Numbered from the stretch's first letter, positions 18,210 to 26,966 are shown. The stretch is 64,000 nt of DNA from Paradesulfitobacterium ferrireducens (GCF_017310645.1 NZ_JAFLRH010000002.1:62001-126000), one strand, 5' to 3'. Numbers and translations are program-made. Notes: generated by a model not told the origin, from the sequence alone.

Positions 18210-18240
18210 AAATTCACGCTTTTGCATAGACTTATGGTTA

Positions 18241-18266
18241 AGGGACCGAAAGGTCCTCTTTTTTTG
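18241..18266 (+). terminator. Rho-independent terminator of the NHL gene
   Basis: The stem AGGGACC/GGTCCT with a GAAA tetraloop is followed by CTTTTTTT, a textbook intrinsic terminator. Confidence 0.85.
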
Positions 18267-18416
18267 GAACACTTTAAGGGGCAGAATCAAGATGAAGCGA
18301 AGATGAAGATAACGAAAACACTTGAAAATGCTTGAATGTTGAATGACCAGGATTTATGATAAATTATTAAAAGTTAAACATTCAAGAGACTTTGAAAGGG
18401 AGGTAGTGATAACGGT

Positions 18417-19337
18417 ATGAAAATTGTTATTATCGGGGCAGGCGCAGTTGGAGGATATTTTGGCGGCAGGTTGGCGGAGGCTGGCTTAGATGTCACTTTT
18501 CTCGTACGTGAAAAAAGGGCAAAGCAGTTGCAGAGTACAGGCTTGGTAATAAAAAGCTCATTGGGAGAGCTCACTATACACCCTAAGCTGGCCGTTGACA
18601 TTCGTGAAATTGAAGCATGTGACTTAGTGTTACTGGCAATTAAGAATTATCAGCTGGCAGCGACACTTCCTCAACTTGGATATTTAGTGCGCTTAGGTGC
18701 TAAAATATTGCCGTTGTTGAATGGAGTTGAACATTTTGACATTCTTGCCAAGGAGTTTGGGCGGGAAAATGTTCTGGGTGGATTATGCAGGATTGTCTCG
18801 ACCCTTGATAAGGAAGGGACAATAATCCATAGCGGCCAAATGCACGAAATAGTTTTTGGCCCATTACAACCTGCGCAGGAGTATTTTTGCAGCCAAGTTA
18901 ATGAAGCTTTGACTAAAGCTACTTTTAAAATAAAACTAAGTCACGACATAATGATGGATATTTGGGTTAAATATGGTTTCATCACAGCGTTTGCCGGGGT
19001 TACAACAGCGGGCCGTCTCTCTACTGATGAAATAAACGAGATAGAGGCAACCAAGGAGATATTTGCGCAAGCGTTGAGGGAAATGTTCAATCTGGCCAGG
19101 GTAAGCGGGATTAAGATGCCGGATGACTTTGTGGAGCAACATGTCGAGGGAATCCGTTATTATGCCAAAGGTTCAACTTCTTCAATGAACCAGGATTTAC
19201 GCAAAGGCTTGCCACTGGAAGTAGAGAGTCTTCAAGGTGCGGCAATTCGTATCGCCGGCCGCTTCGATGTCGAGGTGCCGACAATTCGAACGTTCTACGG
19301 ATTAATAAAGCCTTATGAACAAGGGTTAAATAGTTAG
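18417..19337 (+). CDS. 2-dehydropantoate 2-reductase family protein (306 aa)
   Basis: A ketopantoate reductase (PanE/ApbA) homologue with the N-terminal NADP loop GAGAVGGYFGGRLAEAG, the helix LLAIKNYQL and the conserved N-G (LLNGVEH) after it. The C-terminal helical domain contains the lysine/asparagine region WVKYGFITAFAGVT and SSMNQDLRKGLPLEVESLQGA. PanE reduces ketopantoate to pantoate for CoA synthesis, but clostridial genomes often hold several paralogues acting on other 2-oxoacids. There are no pantothenate genes nearby, so the family name is safer than panE. The ribosome site is GGGAGG. Confidence 0.85.
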   Translation: MKIVIIGAGAVGGYFGGRLAEAGLDVTFLVREKRAKQLQSTGLVIKSSLGELTIHPKLAVDIREIEACDLVLLAIKNYQLAATLPQLGYLVRLGAKILPLLNGVEHFDILAKEFGRENVLGGLCRIVSTLDKEGTIIHSGQMHEIVFGPLQPAQEYFCSQVNEALTKATFKIKLSHDIMMDIWVKYGFITAFAGVTTAGRLSTDEINEIEATKEIFAQALREMFNLARVSGIKMPDDFVEQHVEGIRYYAKGSTSSMNQDLRKGLPLEVESLQGAAIRIAGRFDVEVPTIRTFYGLIKPYEQGLNS

Positions 19338-19356
19338 CATTCACCAATAGACCTTC

Positions 19357-20184
19357 CTATTTATCCAGTTCTACTTCCTTAATCTTATACTCCCCATTCA
19401 CTTTGACCAGAATAAAGTTCTCCTGGAATTCAGAATCATCGCGGCTGTCACTGATGCGGACAAAGACAAGGTAGGAGTCTTTATCTTGGGCGACATTGGT
19501 GATGCTGCCAAAGATGACGGCTCCATTATTGGTCCAGATATATTGGCTCTGACGGGCTAGGATTTTCTGATAGAATTCGGGCGTGGTGATGCTTTGAATT
19601 TTCTCCAGGTCGCCTTTATACTGGGCTTTAATAAAACTGAGCGCTAAAGCCTGGACTTCGGTGTTGTCGGTTGCGTCCAAGGCGGTGGCTGTTTCCACAA
19701 CTTTAAGCTGAGTGCCGCCGATTTGCTTCATTTGCACTTTTAAGGCCTCAGCTTCGTTTTGAAGAGCAAGGGTTTGATCTTTAAGGGCAGCCGTTTCCGT
19801 TTTAAGGTTGTTCAAGTCCTGAACAATCGGCAGAGATGGGGTGTATTTTTCCGCCAGGGCAGGAAAGGCCAGCAGGGTACTGGACAAGGTAAAGAGGATG
19901 AAGAAGACGGCAGCCGCACCGAAAGCAAAGCGTGATCTGAGGTTAGATTTTTTGGATTGGGCTTCTTTCATAATTTTATTCTGCATTTGCACTTGTAACA
20001 CATCCTTTAGCTTGATTTGACCTGGCAATTGGCGCAGGCCGGTGATTAGTTCTTTGGTCCGGAGATACTCCCGCCGGCAGTCCGGACAGGACTCGAGATG
20101 GCGTGCCAGTGAGCGGGCCGTTTCCGGTTCCAGTTCGGCGGAAATATAGGGTTCCAAGTTGTCCCGTACTTCTTGACAGTTCAT
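19357..20184 (-). CDS. Anti-sigma factor with N-terminal zinc finger (275 aa)
   Basis: Residues 1-40 form a zf-HC2/ZAS anti-sigma domain: Cys3, then RHLESCPDCRREY (H-x3-C-x2-C). A single membrane helix lies near residues 85-105 (FAFGAAAVFFILFTLSSTLLAF). The extracytoplasmic part has a short coiled-coil (LKTETAALKDQTLALQNEAEALK) and a small alpha/beta domain ending KVNGEYKIKEVELDK. It would hold the ECF sigma factor encoded just upstream until an envelope signal arrives. ATG at 20184 is preceded by GGGGAGG; the ATG at 20205 that overlaps the sigma stop is less likely. Confidence 0.84.
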   Translation of the reverse strand: MNCQEVRDNLEPYISAELEPETARSLARHLESCPDCRREYLRTKELITGLRQLPGQIKLKDVLQVQMQNKIMKEAQSKKSNLRSRFAFGAAAVFFILFTLSSTLLAFPALAEKYTPSLPIVQDLNNLKTETAALKDQTLALQNEAEALKVQMKQIGGTQLKVVETATALDATDNTEVQALALSFIKAQYKGDLEKIQSITTPEFYQKILARQSQYIWTNNGAVIFGSITNVAQDKDSYLVFVRISDSRDDSEFQENFILVKVNGEYKIKEVELDK

Positions 20185-20201
20185 CTTAGAGCACCTCCCC
20201 T

Positions 20202-20726
20202 TCATTCCTGGGAACCCAGGATTAGTTTGAGTTCCTGTAAGCCTTGACTTAAGCGGGATTTAACGGTTGCCTCCGAGCATTTAAGGAGGGCGGCAATGTC
20301 TTTGATGGTTAGATCCTGAAAATATCTTAAACTCAAGACCAGGCGGTATTTCGGCTCTATGTTATCTAAGGCATTGAGCAAATCGAGGTTGTCTTCATGC
20401 CCGGTTAGCTCGTACGGCTGTTCTCCGGCTTGGGCCATGGGAATCAGGTGTTTTTGTTTGCGCTGCAAATCATGGCATTTATTGATGAGGATGCGGGTCA
20501 GCCAAAACTTAAACGTGCGGTTGTCTTTTAGATTCGGCAGAGAAAGATAGGCTTGAAGCATGGTGTCCTGCAGGGCGTCATAGGCGTCCCAGCTCGAACC
20601 CAAGATGCTTAAAGCAGTACAGTATAGGGCTTGCTGATATTTTTCGATAAGCTCCATGAAAGCGAGATGGTTTCCTTGCTTGGCTCTGGCCACCAACTGT
20701 GGGTCGGCGACTTGCAGACCGGTCAC
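20202..20726 (-). CDS. ECF-type RNA polymerase sigma factor (174 aa)
   Basis: Region 2 (FMELIEKYQQALYCTALSILGSSWDAYDALQDTMLQAYLSL, shown here only in parts) and region 4 (RYFQDLTIKDIAALLKCSEATVKSRL) are clear. It belongs to the SigW/SigV-like ECF group paired with ZAS anti-sigma factors. The start is GTG 20726 behind GGGGGTGA. A TATAAT-like -10 box (complement of 20751-20756) precedes it. The downstream anti-sigma gene is translationally close. Confidence 0.88.
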   Translation of the reverse strand: MTGLQVADPQLVARAKQGNHLAFMELIEKYQQALYCTALSILGSSWDAYDALQDTMLQAYLSLPNLKDNRTFKFWLTRILINKCHDLQRKQKHLIPMAQAGEQPYELTGHEDNLDLLNALDNIEPKYRLVLSLRYFQDLTIKDIAALLKCSEATVKSRLSQGLQELKLILGSQE

Positions 20727-20936
20727 TTGATCACCCCCACTATACTGTTCATTATAAAAGACGTTTTTCCTGTCGGAAATGGCTAGTCTGGCGAAAAAAA
20801 CTTTTTTCTTGAAGATCTTGCGTGATTTTGGGCCAGAGAGATATTTGGATTGTGTTGTATTTTTTGAATATGCGTGCTAAACTTAATGCAAAATAAAAAC
20901 ATAATTAAATCAAAATAATGCATAGGAGTGTTGGAA

Positions 20937-21206
20937 ATGATCATTAAACCAACTAGCGCTCTGAGAACGGAGCTTGGTGAAATAACAAGAATATGCAAAG
21001 AAAAGTCTGAGCCTGTTTATCTAACCAAAAACGGCGAGGGTGAGCTGGTTGTCATGAGCATTGCCGCGTATGAACGAAGGGAAGCGATGCTGAACCTAAG
21101 AGCCAAACTGCTGGAAGCGGAGCAGCAACGCCTTAGCGGAGCACCAATCTACACCACAGATGATGTGAGGGAGTATATCAGGAGCTTGCATAATGAGCAA
21201 GCTTAA
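20937..21206 (+). CDS. Type II antitoxin, Phd/YefM family (89 aa)
   Basis: The N-terminal segment IIKPTSALRTELGEITRICKEKSEPVYLTKNGEGELVVMSIAAYE, given here in pieces, has the Phd/YefM pattern: a short DNA-binding helix pair, then 'P-x-x-(I/L)-T-x-N-G' and 'V-x-x-M-S-x-x-x-Y'. The C-terminal tail (DDVREYIRSLHNEQA) would wrap the toxin. ATG 20937 sits 8 bases after AGGAG. It overlaps the toxin gene by 14 bases, the usual antitoxin-first layout. A decayed copy of the same pair is at 3851-3934. Confidence 0.85.
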   Translation: MIIKPTSALRTELGEITRICKEKSEPVYLTKNGEGELVVMSIAAYERREAMLNLRAKLLEAEQQRLSGAPIYTTDDVREYIRSLHNEQA

Positions 21207-21498
21207 GGTTACGATATTACAGATTGCTCGTGAGGATATTGCTGAAATATATTTTTATATCGCAGCAGACAATCCAAAATCGGCGTTGGCATTGACCGGT
21301 AAGATTGCTGACAAAATCGATACCCTTGCGGAATTTCCGTTTATCGGAAAAATCGTTCCGGACAATGAGTTGGCGAAACAGGAATACCGCATGCTGATTA
21401 TAGAAAGTCATATTGTTTTTTATAAAGTGATGGGTGATGAGGTTATAGTGTACAGAGTGCTGCATGGAATGCGGGATTGCCCCGATTTGCTGGTTTGA
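21193..21498 (+). CDS. Type II toxin, RelE/ParE family (101 aa)
   Basis: The protein has the RelE/ParE fold: an N-terminal strand (KVTILQIAREDIAEIYFYIA), a helical pair with NPKSALALTGKIADKIDTLAEFPFIG, and C-terminal strands ending YRMLIIESHIVFYKVMGDEVIVYRVLHGMRD in the usual order (quoted in parts only). The final 'V-Y-R-V-L-H-G-x-R-D' is characteristic. ParE members poison gyrase and RelE members cut ribosome-bound mRNA; the sequence alone does not decide which. It is neutralised by the overlapping upstream antitoxin. Confidence 0.85.
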   Translation: MSKLKVTILQIAREDIAEIYFYIAADNPKSALALTGKIADKIDTLAEFPFIGKIVPDNELAKQEYRMLIIESHIVFYKVMGDEVIVYRVLHGMRDCPDLLV

Positions 21499-21547
21499 AC
21501 CAAGGCCTTTTTGGTTGATAATAGAGGAAAGGGGCGGTACAATCTAA

Positions 21548-21604
<57 letters not shown>

Positions 21605-21713
21605 CTGAGAACGGGGAAAAAACCTTTAAGGAATGCAATAAGATCTCCTGACTCCTGACTTCTGGGTACTGAGTACTGCTGCCTGAATAGCTTAAGATAA
21701 TTAGGAGCTTTCA

Positions 21714-23195
21714 ATGTCTGAAAAAAAAGACGTTCATAAGCATATAATCGATCAAAACTTGGCGGCGGAGGATCACGCCGGGAGCAAAAGCAGGCGCTCC
21801 CGGCGCTCTTGGCGTTTCTGGCCGGCTCTCTGGATTGGCAAACTGGCGGTGCTTGTCTTGAGGCTGCTGGGAAAGAAGGGGACGACCTTTCCGGGGGTGG
21901 TGGCAAACCGCATTGATCCGGACATTATCGGGCACTTAGGACAAGGATATCCGGATGGGATTGTAATCGTCACCGGGACCAATGGGAAGACGACCACAGC
22001 CAATCTCCTGGCTAAGGTGCTGAAGACTGCCGGTTTTAAGTTTGCCTTTAACCAAGCCGGGGCCAATCTGGTAAGCGGGATTGCCGGAGCTCTCCTCGAA
22101 CAGGCGCGCTGGAGCGGTTCTTCCCGGGCCAGACTGGCGCTTCTGGAAGTGGATGAGGCCACGGTGCCCAAAGTATGCCGCCAGCTGGCTCCGAAAGCCG
22201 CAATTATTACGAACTTTTTCCGGGATCAGTTAGACCGCTATGGCGAGCTTGACACCACCATCCGCATGGTACAGGAGGCCTTGCCTAAAGAAACCCTTCT
22301 TATTATTAATGCCGATGATCCCTTGGTGGCTCAGTTCGGCCTCAATCATCATATGGTGATGTATTACGGAGTGGAGCGGACGCCGGAGAGCCGAACGGAA
22401 AGCCAGGAAACGCGCGAGGCCCGCTTTTGCCCCGTGTGTGGGGCAACTTTGTCATATTCTCTCTTTCATTACGGCCAGTTGGGGGTTTATCACTGTCCGG
22501 AATGTGATTTTGCCCGGCCGCAGGCTCAAGTTTTAGCTGAGAACGTGCATATGGAGGATGGGGATATCCGCTTTCGCGTTGGGGTTACGTCATATTCCTT
22601 GAGCTTAGAGGGCTACTATAATCTCTATAATGCGCTGGCCGCTTTGGCGGTTGCCCGGGTGTTGGGAGTTAATGAGAGGGAGATTGAGCGGGGGTTGAGA
22701 GAATTTGAAGCACAGGCCGGACGGATGGAGCGGTTCAACTTGTCTCAGGGCCGAGTGACCTTAACCTTAGTTAAAAATCCTACCGGGTTTAACCAAGTCC
22801 TGCGTACTGTTCTGGGATCGGACCGGGATATTTGTCTCATGATAGCAATTAATGACCTGGCGGCAGACGGCAGGGACATTTCCTGGCTTTGGGATGTCGA
22901 TTTTGAGCTTCTGGGGGCTGAGGAGCACCGGATTCGCCGTATCGTGTGTTCGGGTCTGCGGGCGCAAGACATGGCCTTGCGTCTTAAATATGCCGGGGTC
23001 AAGCTGGAAAAGCTGATGTTGGAACCGTCCCTTGAGCAGGCAATGATGCTTTTGCAGCAAGAACGCCACGCGGAAGATACGGTGTTTGCGCTTCCGACCT
23101 ATACCGCTCTTTTCCCGCTGCGTGAACTCTTGGTCAAGCAGAGCCGGGATGCGGCCGGTGGAGCTGAGCGGCAGACTCTGGAGGCGAGCGCATGA
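21714..23195 (+). CDS. murT: Lipid II isoglutaminyl synthase, Mur-ligase-like subunit MurT (493 aa)
   Basis: A Mur ligase homologue with the ATP loop VTGTNGKTTTANLL, the Mg/ATP region ALLEVDEATVPKV and TNFFRDQLDRYGELD. A four-cysteine zinc ribbon typical of MurT follows (CPVCGATL ... CPECDF, residues about 240-265). The C-terminal DUF1727 part starts near LTLVKNPTGFNQVLR. With GatD it amidates D-glutamate of peptidoglycan stem peptides to D-isoglutamine. The basic N-terminal 40 residues (SRRSRRSWRFWP) are longer than usual. ATG 21714 follows AGGAG. The gene overlaps gatD by four bases. Confidence 0.92.
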   Translation: MSEKKDVHKHIIDQNLAAEDHAGSKSRRSRRSWRFWPALWIGKLAVLVLRLLGKKGTTFPGVVANRIDPDIIGHLGQGYPDGIVIVTGTNGKTTTANLLAKVLKTAGFKFAFNQAGANLVSGIAGALLEQARWSGSSRARLALLEVDEATVPKVCRQLAPKAAIITNFFRDQLDRYGELDTTIRMVQEALPKETLLIINADDPLVAQFGLNHHMVMYYGVERTPESRTESQETREARFCPVCGATLSYSLFHYGQLGVYHCPECDFARPQAQVLAENVHMEDGDIRFRVGVTSYSLSLEGYYNLYNALAALAVARVLGVNEREIERGLREFEAQAGRMERFNLSQGRVTLTLVKNPTGFNQVLRTVLGSDRDICLMIAINDLAADGRDISWLWDVDFELLGAEEHRIRRIVCSGLRAQDMALRLKYAGVKLEKLMLEPSLEQAMMLLQQERHAEDTVFALPTYTALFPLRELLVKQSRDAAGGAERQTLEASA

Positions 23196-23965
23196 GCGAA
23201 AGGAGGATGAAAATCAACATTTGCCATCTATACCCGGACCTTCTTGACCTGTACGGTGACCGGGGGAATATCCTGGCTTTGGCGGCCCGTTGCCGTTGGC
23301 GGGGACTGGAGGCGGCGGTTGAACGTACTTCCTTGGGCGATGCGCTTGATTTTCGCTCCATGGACATCCTTTTTATCGGAGGCGGGTCTGACCGGGAACA
23401 GGGTTTACTGGTCGAGGATTTAATGAAGCGCCGGGAGGAACTGAAGGCTGCGATTGCCGATGGCCTGGTGGTCTTGGCTATTTGCGGGGGCTATCAGCTT
23501 CTGGGAGAGTATTACCAGACGAGTAATGGGGAGAAGATTCCGGGGCTGGGAATACTCGATGTCTGGACCGTGGCCGGAGACAAACGCCTGATTGGGAATG
23601 TGGCGGTTGAGTTAAAACCCAGAAATCCGGTAAACGTTTCAGATCTTCAAACGCTTCAAACGCTGGTCGGATTTGAAAATCATTCCGGGAAAACTTATTT
23701 AGGGAAAGATGTCTTGCCATTAGGCCGGATTTTGGCCGGACATGGCAATAACGGAGAAGACGGAACCGAAGGAGTGCGCTGGCATAATATTTTCGGCACC
23801 TATTTGCACGGGCCTTTACTGCCGAAAAACCCGCATCTGGCTGATTTGCTTTTGGAGCTTGCCTGTGAGCGGCGCGGTTATTTCCTGCCTTTGCCGGGGC
23901 TGGATGATCAGCTTGAGATTCTGGCTCACCGGACGATCTTAGAGCGGCTGGTTGGAACGAAATAA
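23192..23965 (+). CDS. gatD: Lipid II isoglutaminyl synthase, glutaminase subunit GatD (257 aa)
   Basis: A CobB/CobQ-type class I glutamine amidotransferase. The catalytic cysteine lies in VLAICGGYQLLGEYY and the histidine in FGTYLHGPLLPKNP. The N-terminal INICHLYPDLLDLYGDRGN is highly typical of GatD. It supplies ammonia from glutamine to MurT. The ATGA overlap with murT implies coupled translation and a fixed ratio of the two subunits. Confidence 0.92.
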   Translation: MSERRMKINICHLYPDLLDLYGDRGNILALAARCRWRGLEAAVERTSLGDALDFRSMDILFIGGGSDREQGLLVEDLMKRREELKAAIADGLVVLAICGGYQLLGEYYQTSNGEKIPGLGILDVWTVAGDKRLIGNVAVELKPRNPVNVSDLQTLQTLVGFENHSGKTYLGKDVLPLGRILAGHGNNGEDGTEGVRWHNIFGTYLHGPLLPKNPHLADLLLELACERRGYFLPLPGLDDQLEILAHRTILERLVGTK

Positions 23966-24132
23966 CATTCAAAAAAGTGAATCGATAAGGATAAGCCATA
24001 ACTAGTTATAAACTTTTTTTGCGTAAATGTATATCAAAGATGCTATACTCAAATACTAGATATAGAAATGAAGACAAACTGAATGAACGTCAATCATCGC
24101 TCTGATTTATTCTATCTGATTCCCTGACACGG

Positions 24133-24150
24133 CTGATAGCAAGCTATCAG
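24133..24150. promoter_or_regulatory. Perfect inverted repeat in the gatD-mazE gap
   Basis: CTGATAGC-AA-GCTATCAG is an 8-bp palindrome with a 2-base centre. The 327-base gap 23966-24292 also holds the palindrome ATAACTAGTTAT (23998-24009) followed by AAACTTTTTTT, which may act as a weak terminator after gatD. No coding region was found in it. A regulator site is possible, but its protein is unknown. Confidence 0.35.
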
Positions 24151-24224
24151 AATAGCTTCCAATATTTACATGGTTAGAAACACCAATAAATCAGGTTATT
24201 CGCTTGTATCACCCACTCTATTCG

Positions 24225-24254
24225 TTGACACTTTTTCTCCTTGCCGTCTATAAT
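24225..24254 (+). promoter_or_regulatory. Sigma-A promoter of mazEF
   Basis: TTGACA (24225-24230) and TATAAT (24249-24254) are both consensus-perfect and 18 bases apart. The start codon of the antitoxin gene lies 38 bases after the -10 box. Confidence 0.85.
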
Positions 24255-24292
24255 AGAGTATAGCTTTGGCTAATTGATTTGGGGGTGCTAAT

Positions 24293-24568
24293 GTGGCTGA
24301 GAGTAAGCGGATCATGATAAGCTTGCCGGAAAGCTTGCTGGCAGAAGTTGATGGTATTGTGACGCTCGAAAAAAGAAATCGGAGCGAATTCATTCGGGAA
24401 GCCATCAATAGTATATTGCATGAACGCCGGAAAAAAGGCATCCGCGAACAAATGCGTAAAGGTTACCTAGAAATGGCTCAGCTTAATTTGGCCATGGCCA
24501 AGGAGTTGTTTCCTACTGAACAAGAAGTGATACAATATTATGATGAAGAGAACGTGGAGTGTCGGTGA
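24293..24568 (+). CDS. mazE: MazE/EndoAI-type antitoxin (91 aa)
   Basis: A ribbon-helix-helix protein: [20 protein letters not shown] forms the strand and first helix and [13 protein letters not shown] the second. The C-terminal region ([19 protein letters not shown]) is acidic and would block the toxin's RNA site. It matches the Bacillus EndoAI group rather than the AbrB-like E. coli MazE. GTG 24293 follows GGGGGTG. It has a strong own promoter and overlaps the toxin start by one base. Confidence 0.85.
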   Translation: MAESKRIMISLPESLLAEVDGIVTLEKRNRSEFIREAINSILHERRKKGIREQMRKGYLEMAQLNLAMAKELFPTEQEVIQYYDEENVECR

Positions 24569-24918
24569 TGATCATAAAGCGCGGGGAGATATACTATGCC
24601 GAACTTAACCCCGTCGTCGGCTCAGAGCAGGGTGGAACCCGGCCTGTTCTGGTCATTCAAAACGATATTGGGAACCAGTTTAGCCCGACGACAATAATCG
24701 CAGCTATAACTTCTCAGATCGCCAAAGCCAAGCTTCCTACACACGTTGAAGTACGGGCTAAACGGAGCGGTTTAGAAAGAGATTCGGTTATTTTGACGGA
24801 ACAGATCCGAACCATTGACAAGAGCCGTCTTAAGGAAAAAGTGGCGGTACTGGATGAAGAGGTCATGCTGAGGGTAGACCAAGCAATCGAAATCAGTCTG
24901 GGGCTTGTAGATATTTAG
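24568..24918 (+). CDS. mazF: mRNA interferase MazF/EndoA (116 aa)
   Basis: The sequence [31 protein letters not shown] (hyphen inserted) is the hallmark of MazF/PemK toxins. [22 protein letters not shown] and the C-terminal [12 protein letters not shown] also match Bacillus EndoA. It cuts RNA at short specific sites; the Bacillus enzyme prefers UACAU, but specificity here is not shown. ATG 24568 is preceded by GGAG at 8 bases. Unlike many Firmicutes, alr is not adjacent. Confidence 0.92.
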   Translation: MIIKRGEIYYAELNPVVGSEQGGTRPVLVIQNDIGNQFSPTTIIAAITSQIAKAKLPTHVEVRAKRSGLERDSVILTEQIRTIDKSRLKEKVAVLDEEVMLRVDQAIEISLGLVDI

Positions 24919-25364
24919 GGAACGAGGAGTCAGGAGACAGAAGACAGGAGTCAGGAGACAATAACGGAGTAACGGATAGCTTAAGATAATGAATTTTTAT
25001 TTTGAATACTGTTCCGTTCGGACGACAGAATTTCTCTTTGGTATGGCCGAACAGCGTCAGTCATCCTCAGGCGGTAAGTTTCTTCTCCAGAATCGCTTTC
25101 GGCGATGACATCCACCGGATATCATCGTCACCGGAGACTAACGTTTCTGACTACTGAATACTTTATCAAGCGACAGCGTACTGGGTTCATCATAGCAGAC
25201 GCTGTTTTTGTTTGCATATCAGAATGTATAACTTTGAATGTGCATAAGTGCAACTAAACAAGTGCGTTAGTCCTTCACGGACTAACGGGCTTCCGCCTGC
25301 GCCTGAAAGGCAACAAGTGCGTTAGTCCCACCGGGACTAACGTGGCGCAAGCCAAGTTTTCTTT
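24919..25364. repeat. Intergenic repeat region with GGAGTCAGGAGACA motifs and two CGTTAGTCC hairpins
   Basis: No gene was found here. The first 45 bases carry four alternating GGAGTCA/GGAGACA-type units. Two hairpins built from the same arms follow: CGTTAGTCC/GGACTAACG with a 5-base loop (25265-25287) and CGTTAGTCCC/GGGACTAACG with a 3-base loop (25320-25342). Each is preceded by ACAAGTG. The same hairpin recurs at 41569-41592 and, with changed tips, at 54193-54217. The second hairpin is not followed by a T-run, so it is a repeat element rather than a simple terminator. Confidence 0.75.
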
Positions 25365-25386
25365 ATGAATGGAAAGGAATTGCATA

Positions 25387-25785
25387 ATGGAAGAGTATAC
25401 ATATGATGAGTGTTTTGTGTGCGGAGTCAATAATCCTTACGGGCTTAAGTTAACGTTTCGCTATGAAAATGGGGCTGCGCTGGCAGAAACCATGATTCCA
25501 GCGCACTTTGCGGGTTATCCCGGAGTTGTGCACGGGGGAATTGTGAGCGCGCTTTTAGATGAGATCATGGCTAAAGCGATTGAGCAAACCGGGGTTTGGA
25601 GTATGACAGCCAACTTAGAAGTCCGTTTTCGCAAACCCACCCCGACCGGGACAGGTTTATCGCTGCGGGGAGAAATCGTTAAAGGCGGAGGAAAAATCTT
25701 TCGTACCAAAGCTACGATTACTTTGGAAGACGGGACAGTGGCGGCGGAAGCAACCGGGGTTTTTGTCAGGCGGGACAACTTATAA
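25387..25785 (+). CDS. PaaI-family hotdog thioesterase (132 aa)
   Basis: A hotdog-fold acyl-CoA thioesterase. CFVCGVNNPYGLKLTFRY at the N-terminus is typical of this subgroup, and VVHGGIVSALLDEIMAKA is the active-site helix with the HGG motif. The end carries 'A-x-A-x-G-V-F-V'. It hydrolyses a CoA thioester; the acyl group is unknown. ATG 25387 has AAAGGA 8 bases upstream; ATG 25369 in frame is less well placed. It is the first gene after the repeat region. Confidence 0.85.
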   Translation: MEEYTYDECFVCGVNNPYGLKLTFRYENGAALAETMIPAHFAGYPGVVHGGIVSALLDEIMAKAIEQTGVWSMTANLEVRFRKPTPTGTGLSLRGEIVKGGGKIFRTKATITLEDGTVAAEATGVFVRRDNL

Positions 25786-25842
25786 GGAGCGGGCAAGGAA
25801 TCTTGTCGGGTAGCTAGAGTATTAATTTGAGGAGTGAAGAAG

Positions 25843-26550
25843 ATGAGTAAAAAACCGGTAATCGGCATCACGGTGGCCCATGGTACGGAGGAACTGAAAA
25901 CTTTTCCCCGGGCTTATTATGTCGCGCGTGTGAAAGAAGCCGGAGGACTTCCGGTCTTACTGCCGCCGGTGGAATCTGAAACCGAAGCCCAAGAGGTACT
26001 TGATTTGCTTGATGGCCTCATTTTAACCGGGGGCGGGGATATTTCCCCCTACTATCTGGGGGAAGACCCGCTCCGGGGGATCGGGGACTGCCAGCCGGAA
26101 CGCGATTTGGGAGAACTCATCTTAAGCAAAGCGGCTTTGAAGCGGGAGCTGCCGCTCCTGGGAATTTGCCGGGGAATCCAAGTGTTGGCTGTGGCCGCCG
26201 GAGGCAAAATTTATCAAGATATTTCCTCCCAGCATCCCGGAGCGATGTTGCACAGCCAGAAAGCGCCGCGTCAATATCCCTGGCATGAAGTGGAAGTAAA
26301 GGAGGATTCCTTGCTTCGACGTATTCTGGGAGAAAAACGGATTGCGGTCAATAGCTTTCATCACCAGGCGGTGTCGGTGATACCTGAGGGATTTGTCCTC
26401 AATGCCCTGGCTCCGGATGGCGTGATTGAGGGGATTGAAAAAGCCGGGGCGAAGTTTTGTATCGGAGTTCAGTGGCATCCGGAGAGTATGAGTGGAGAAG
26501 AACATAGCCGGGCTCTGTTCAAGGGTTTAATTGAGGCCTGTATCCATTGA
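25843..26550 (+). CDS. Gamma-glutamyl-gamma-aminobutyrate hydrolase family protein, PuuD-like (235 aa)
   Basis: A class I amidotransferase-like peptidase (C26). The nucleophile is in LLGICRGIQVLAVAAGG and the His-Glu pair in QWHPES. DGLILTGGGDISPYYLGE and NSFHHQAV are signatures of the PuuD group, which cleaves gamma-glutamyl amides during polyamine breakdown. The linked amino-acid catabolic genes downstream fit such a role, but no other putrescine genes are visible. ATG 25843 follows GAGGAG. Confidence 0.85.
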   Translation: MSKKPVIGITVAHGTEELKTFPRAYYVARVKEAGGLPVLLPPVESETEAQEVLDLLDGLILTGGGDISPYYLGEDPLRGIGDCQPERDLGELILSKAALKRELPLLGICRGIQVLAVAAGGKIYQDISSQHPGAMLHSQKAPRQYPWHEVEVKEDSLLRRILGEKRIAVNSFHHQAVSVIPEGFVLNALAPDGVIEGIEKAGAKFCIGVQWHPESMSGEEHSRALFKGLIEACIH

Positions 26551-26602
26551 TCGTGCCAATCAATTTATGCCTTGAGAAGCCCGGAGTAAGGAGTGCTGAG
26601 CC

Positions 26603-26846
26603 ATGCCTACAGAACAGATTCTCCGCGTAGAGAATCTAAGCAAGACATTTGGATCAAAGACAGCTCTGGCTGAGGTGAGTTTCACTCTGGAAGCGGGTGA
26701 AGTCATAGGTTTGCTGGGGCCGAACGGGTGGAGACCGGATGACGGAGGCTGGGATCATCCTGGCGGAAGTTCTCGTTGGAACCTTGCTGCTGCTTTTGTC
26801 TGACAAGATCTATGCCTTCGTTGAGATAAGGGAGTTTGGAGATTAG
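26603..26846 (+). pseudogene. ABC transporter remnant: ATPase start fused to a permease end by internal deletion
   Basis: The frame starting at ATG 26603 encodes a normal ABC-ATPase N-terminus up to the first residues of Walker A (VIGLLGPNG). It then loses all similarity and ends 20 or so residues later. In another frame, 26739-26846 encodes a hydrophobic C-terminus (ILAEVLVGTLLLLLSDKIY) ending in a stop, like the last helix of an ABC-2 type permease. The simplest reading is that a deletion removed most of an ATPase gene and the front of a following permease gene. A terminator follows, as expected at an old operon end. Confidence 0.75.
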
Positions 26847-26920
26847 AAAAATTTTTGGGCAACCCCCTTGCAAAAAGGCCGAGAATCTATTATTATTTTG
26901 CTATAAGGAATGGGGCAATG

Positions 26921-26966
26921 AAGCCTTACTTGTGTGATAGGCACAGGTAAGGCTTTAAGTTTTTTT
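26921..26966 (+). terminator. Rho-independent terminator
   Basis: AAGCCTTACTTGTG (26921-26934) pairs with CACAGGTAAGGCTT (26942-26955) with one mismatch, followed by TAAGTTTTTTT. It ends the transcript of the PuuD-like gene and the ABC remnant. The rest of 26847-27096 is AT-rich leader with nothing else recognised except the palindrome at 27058. Confidence 0.85.
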
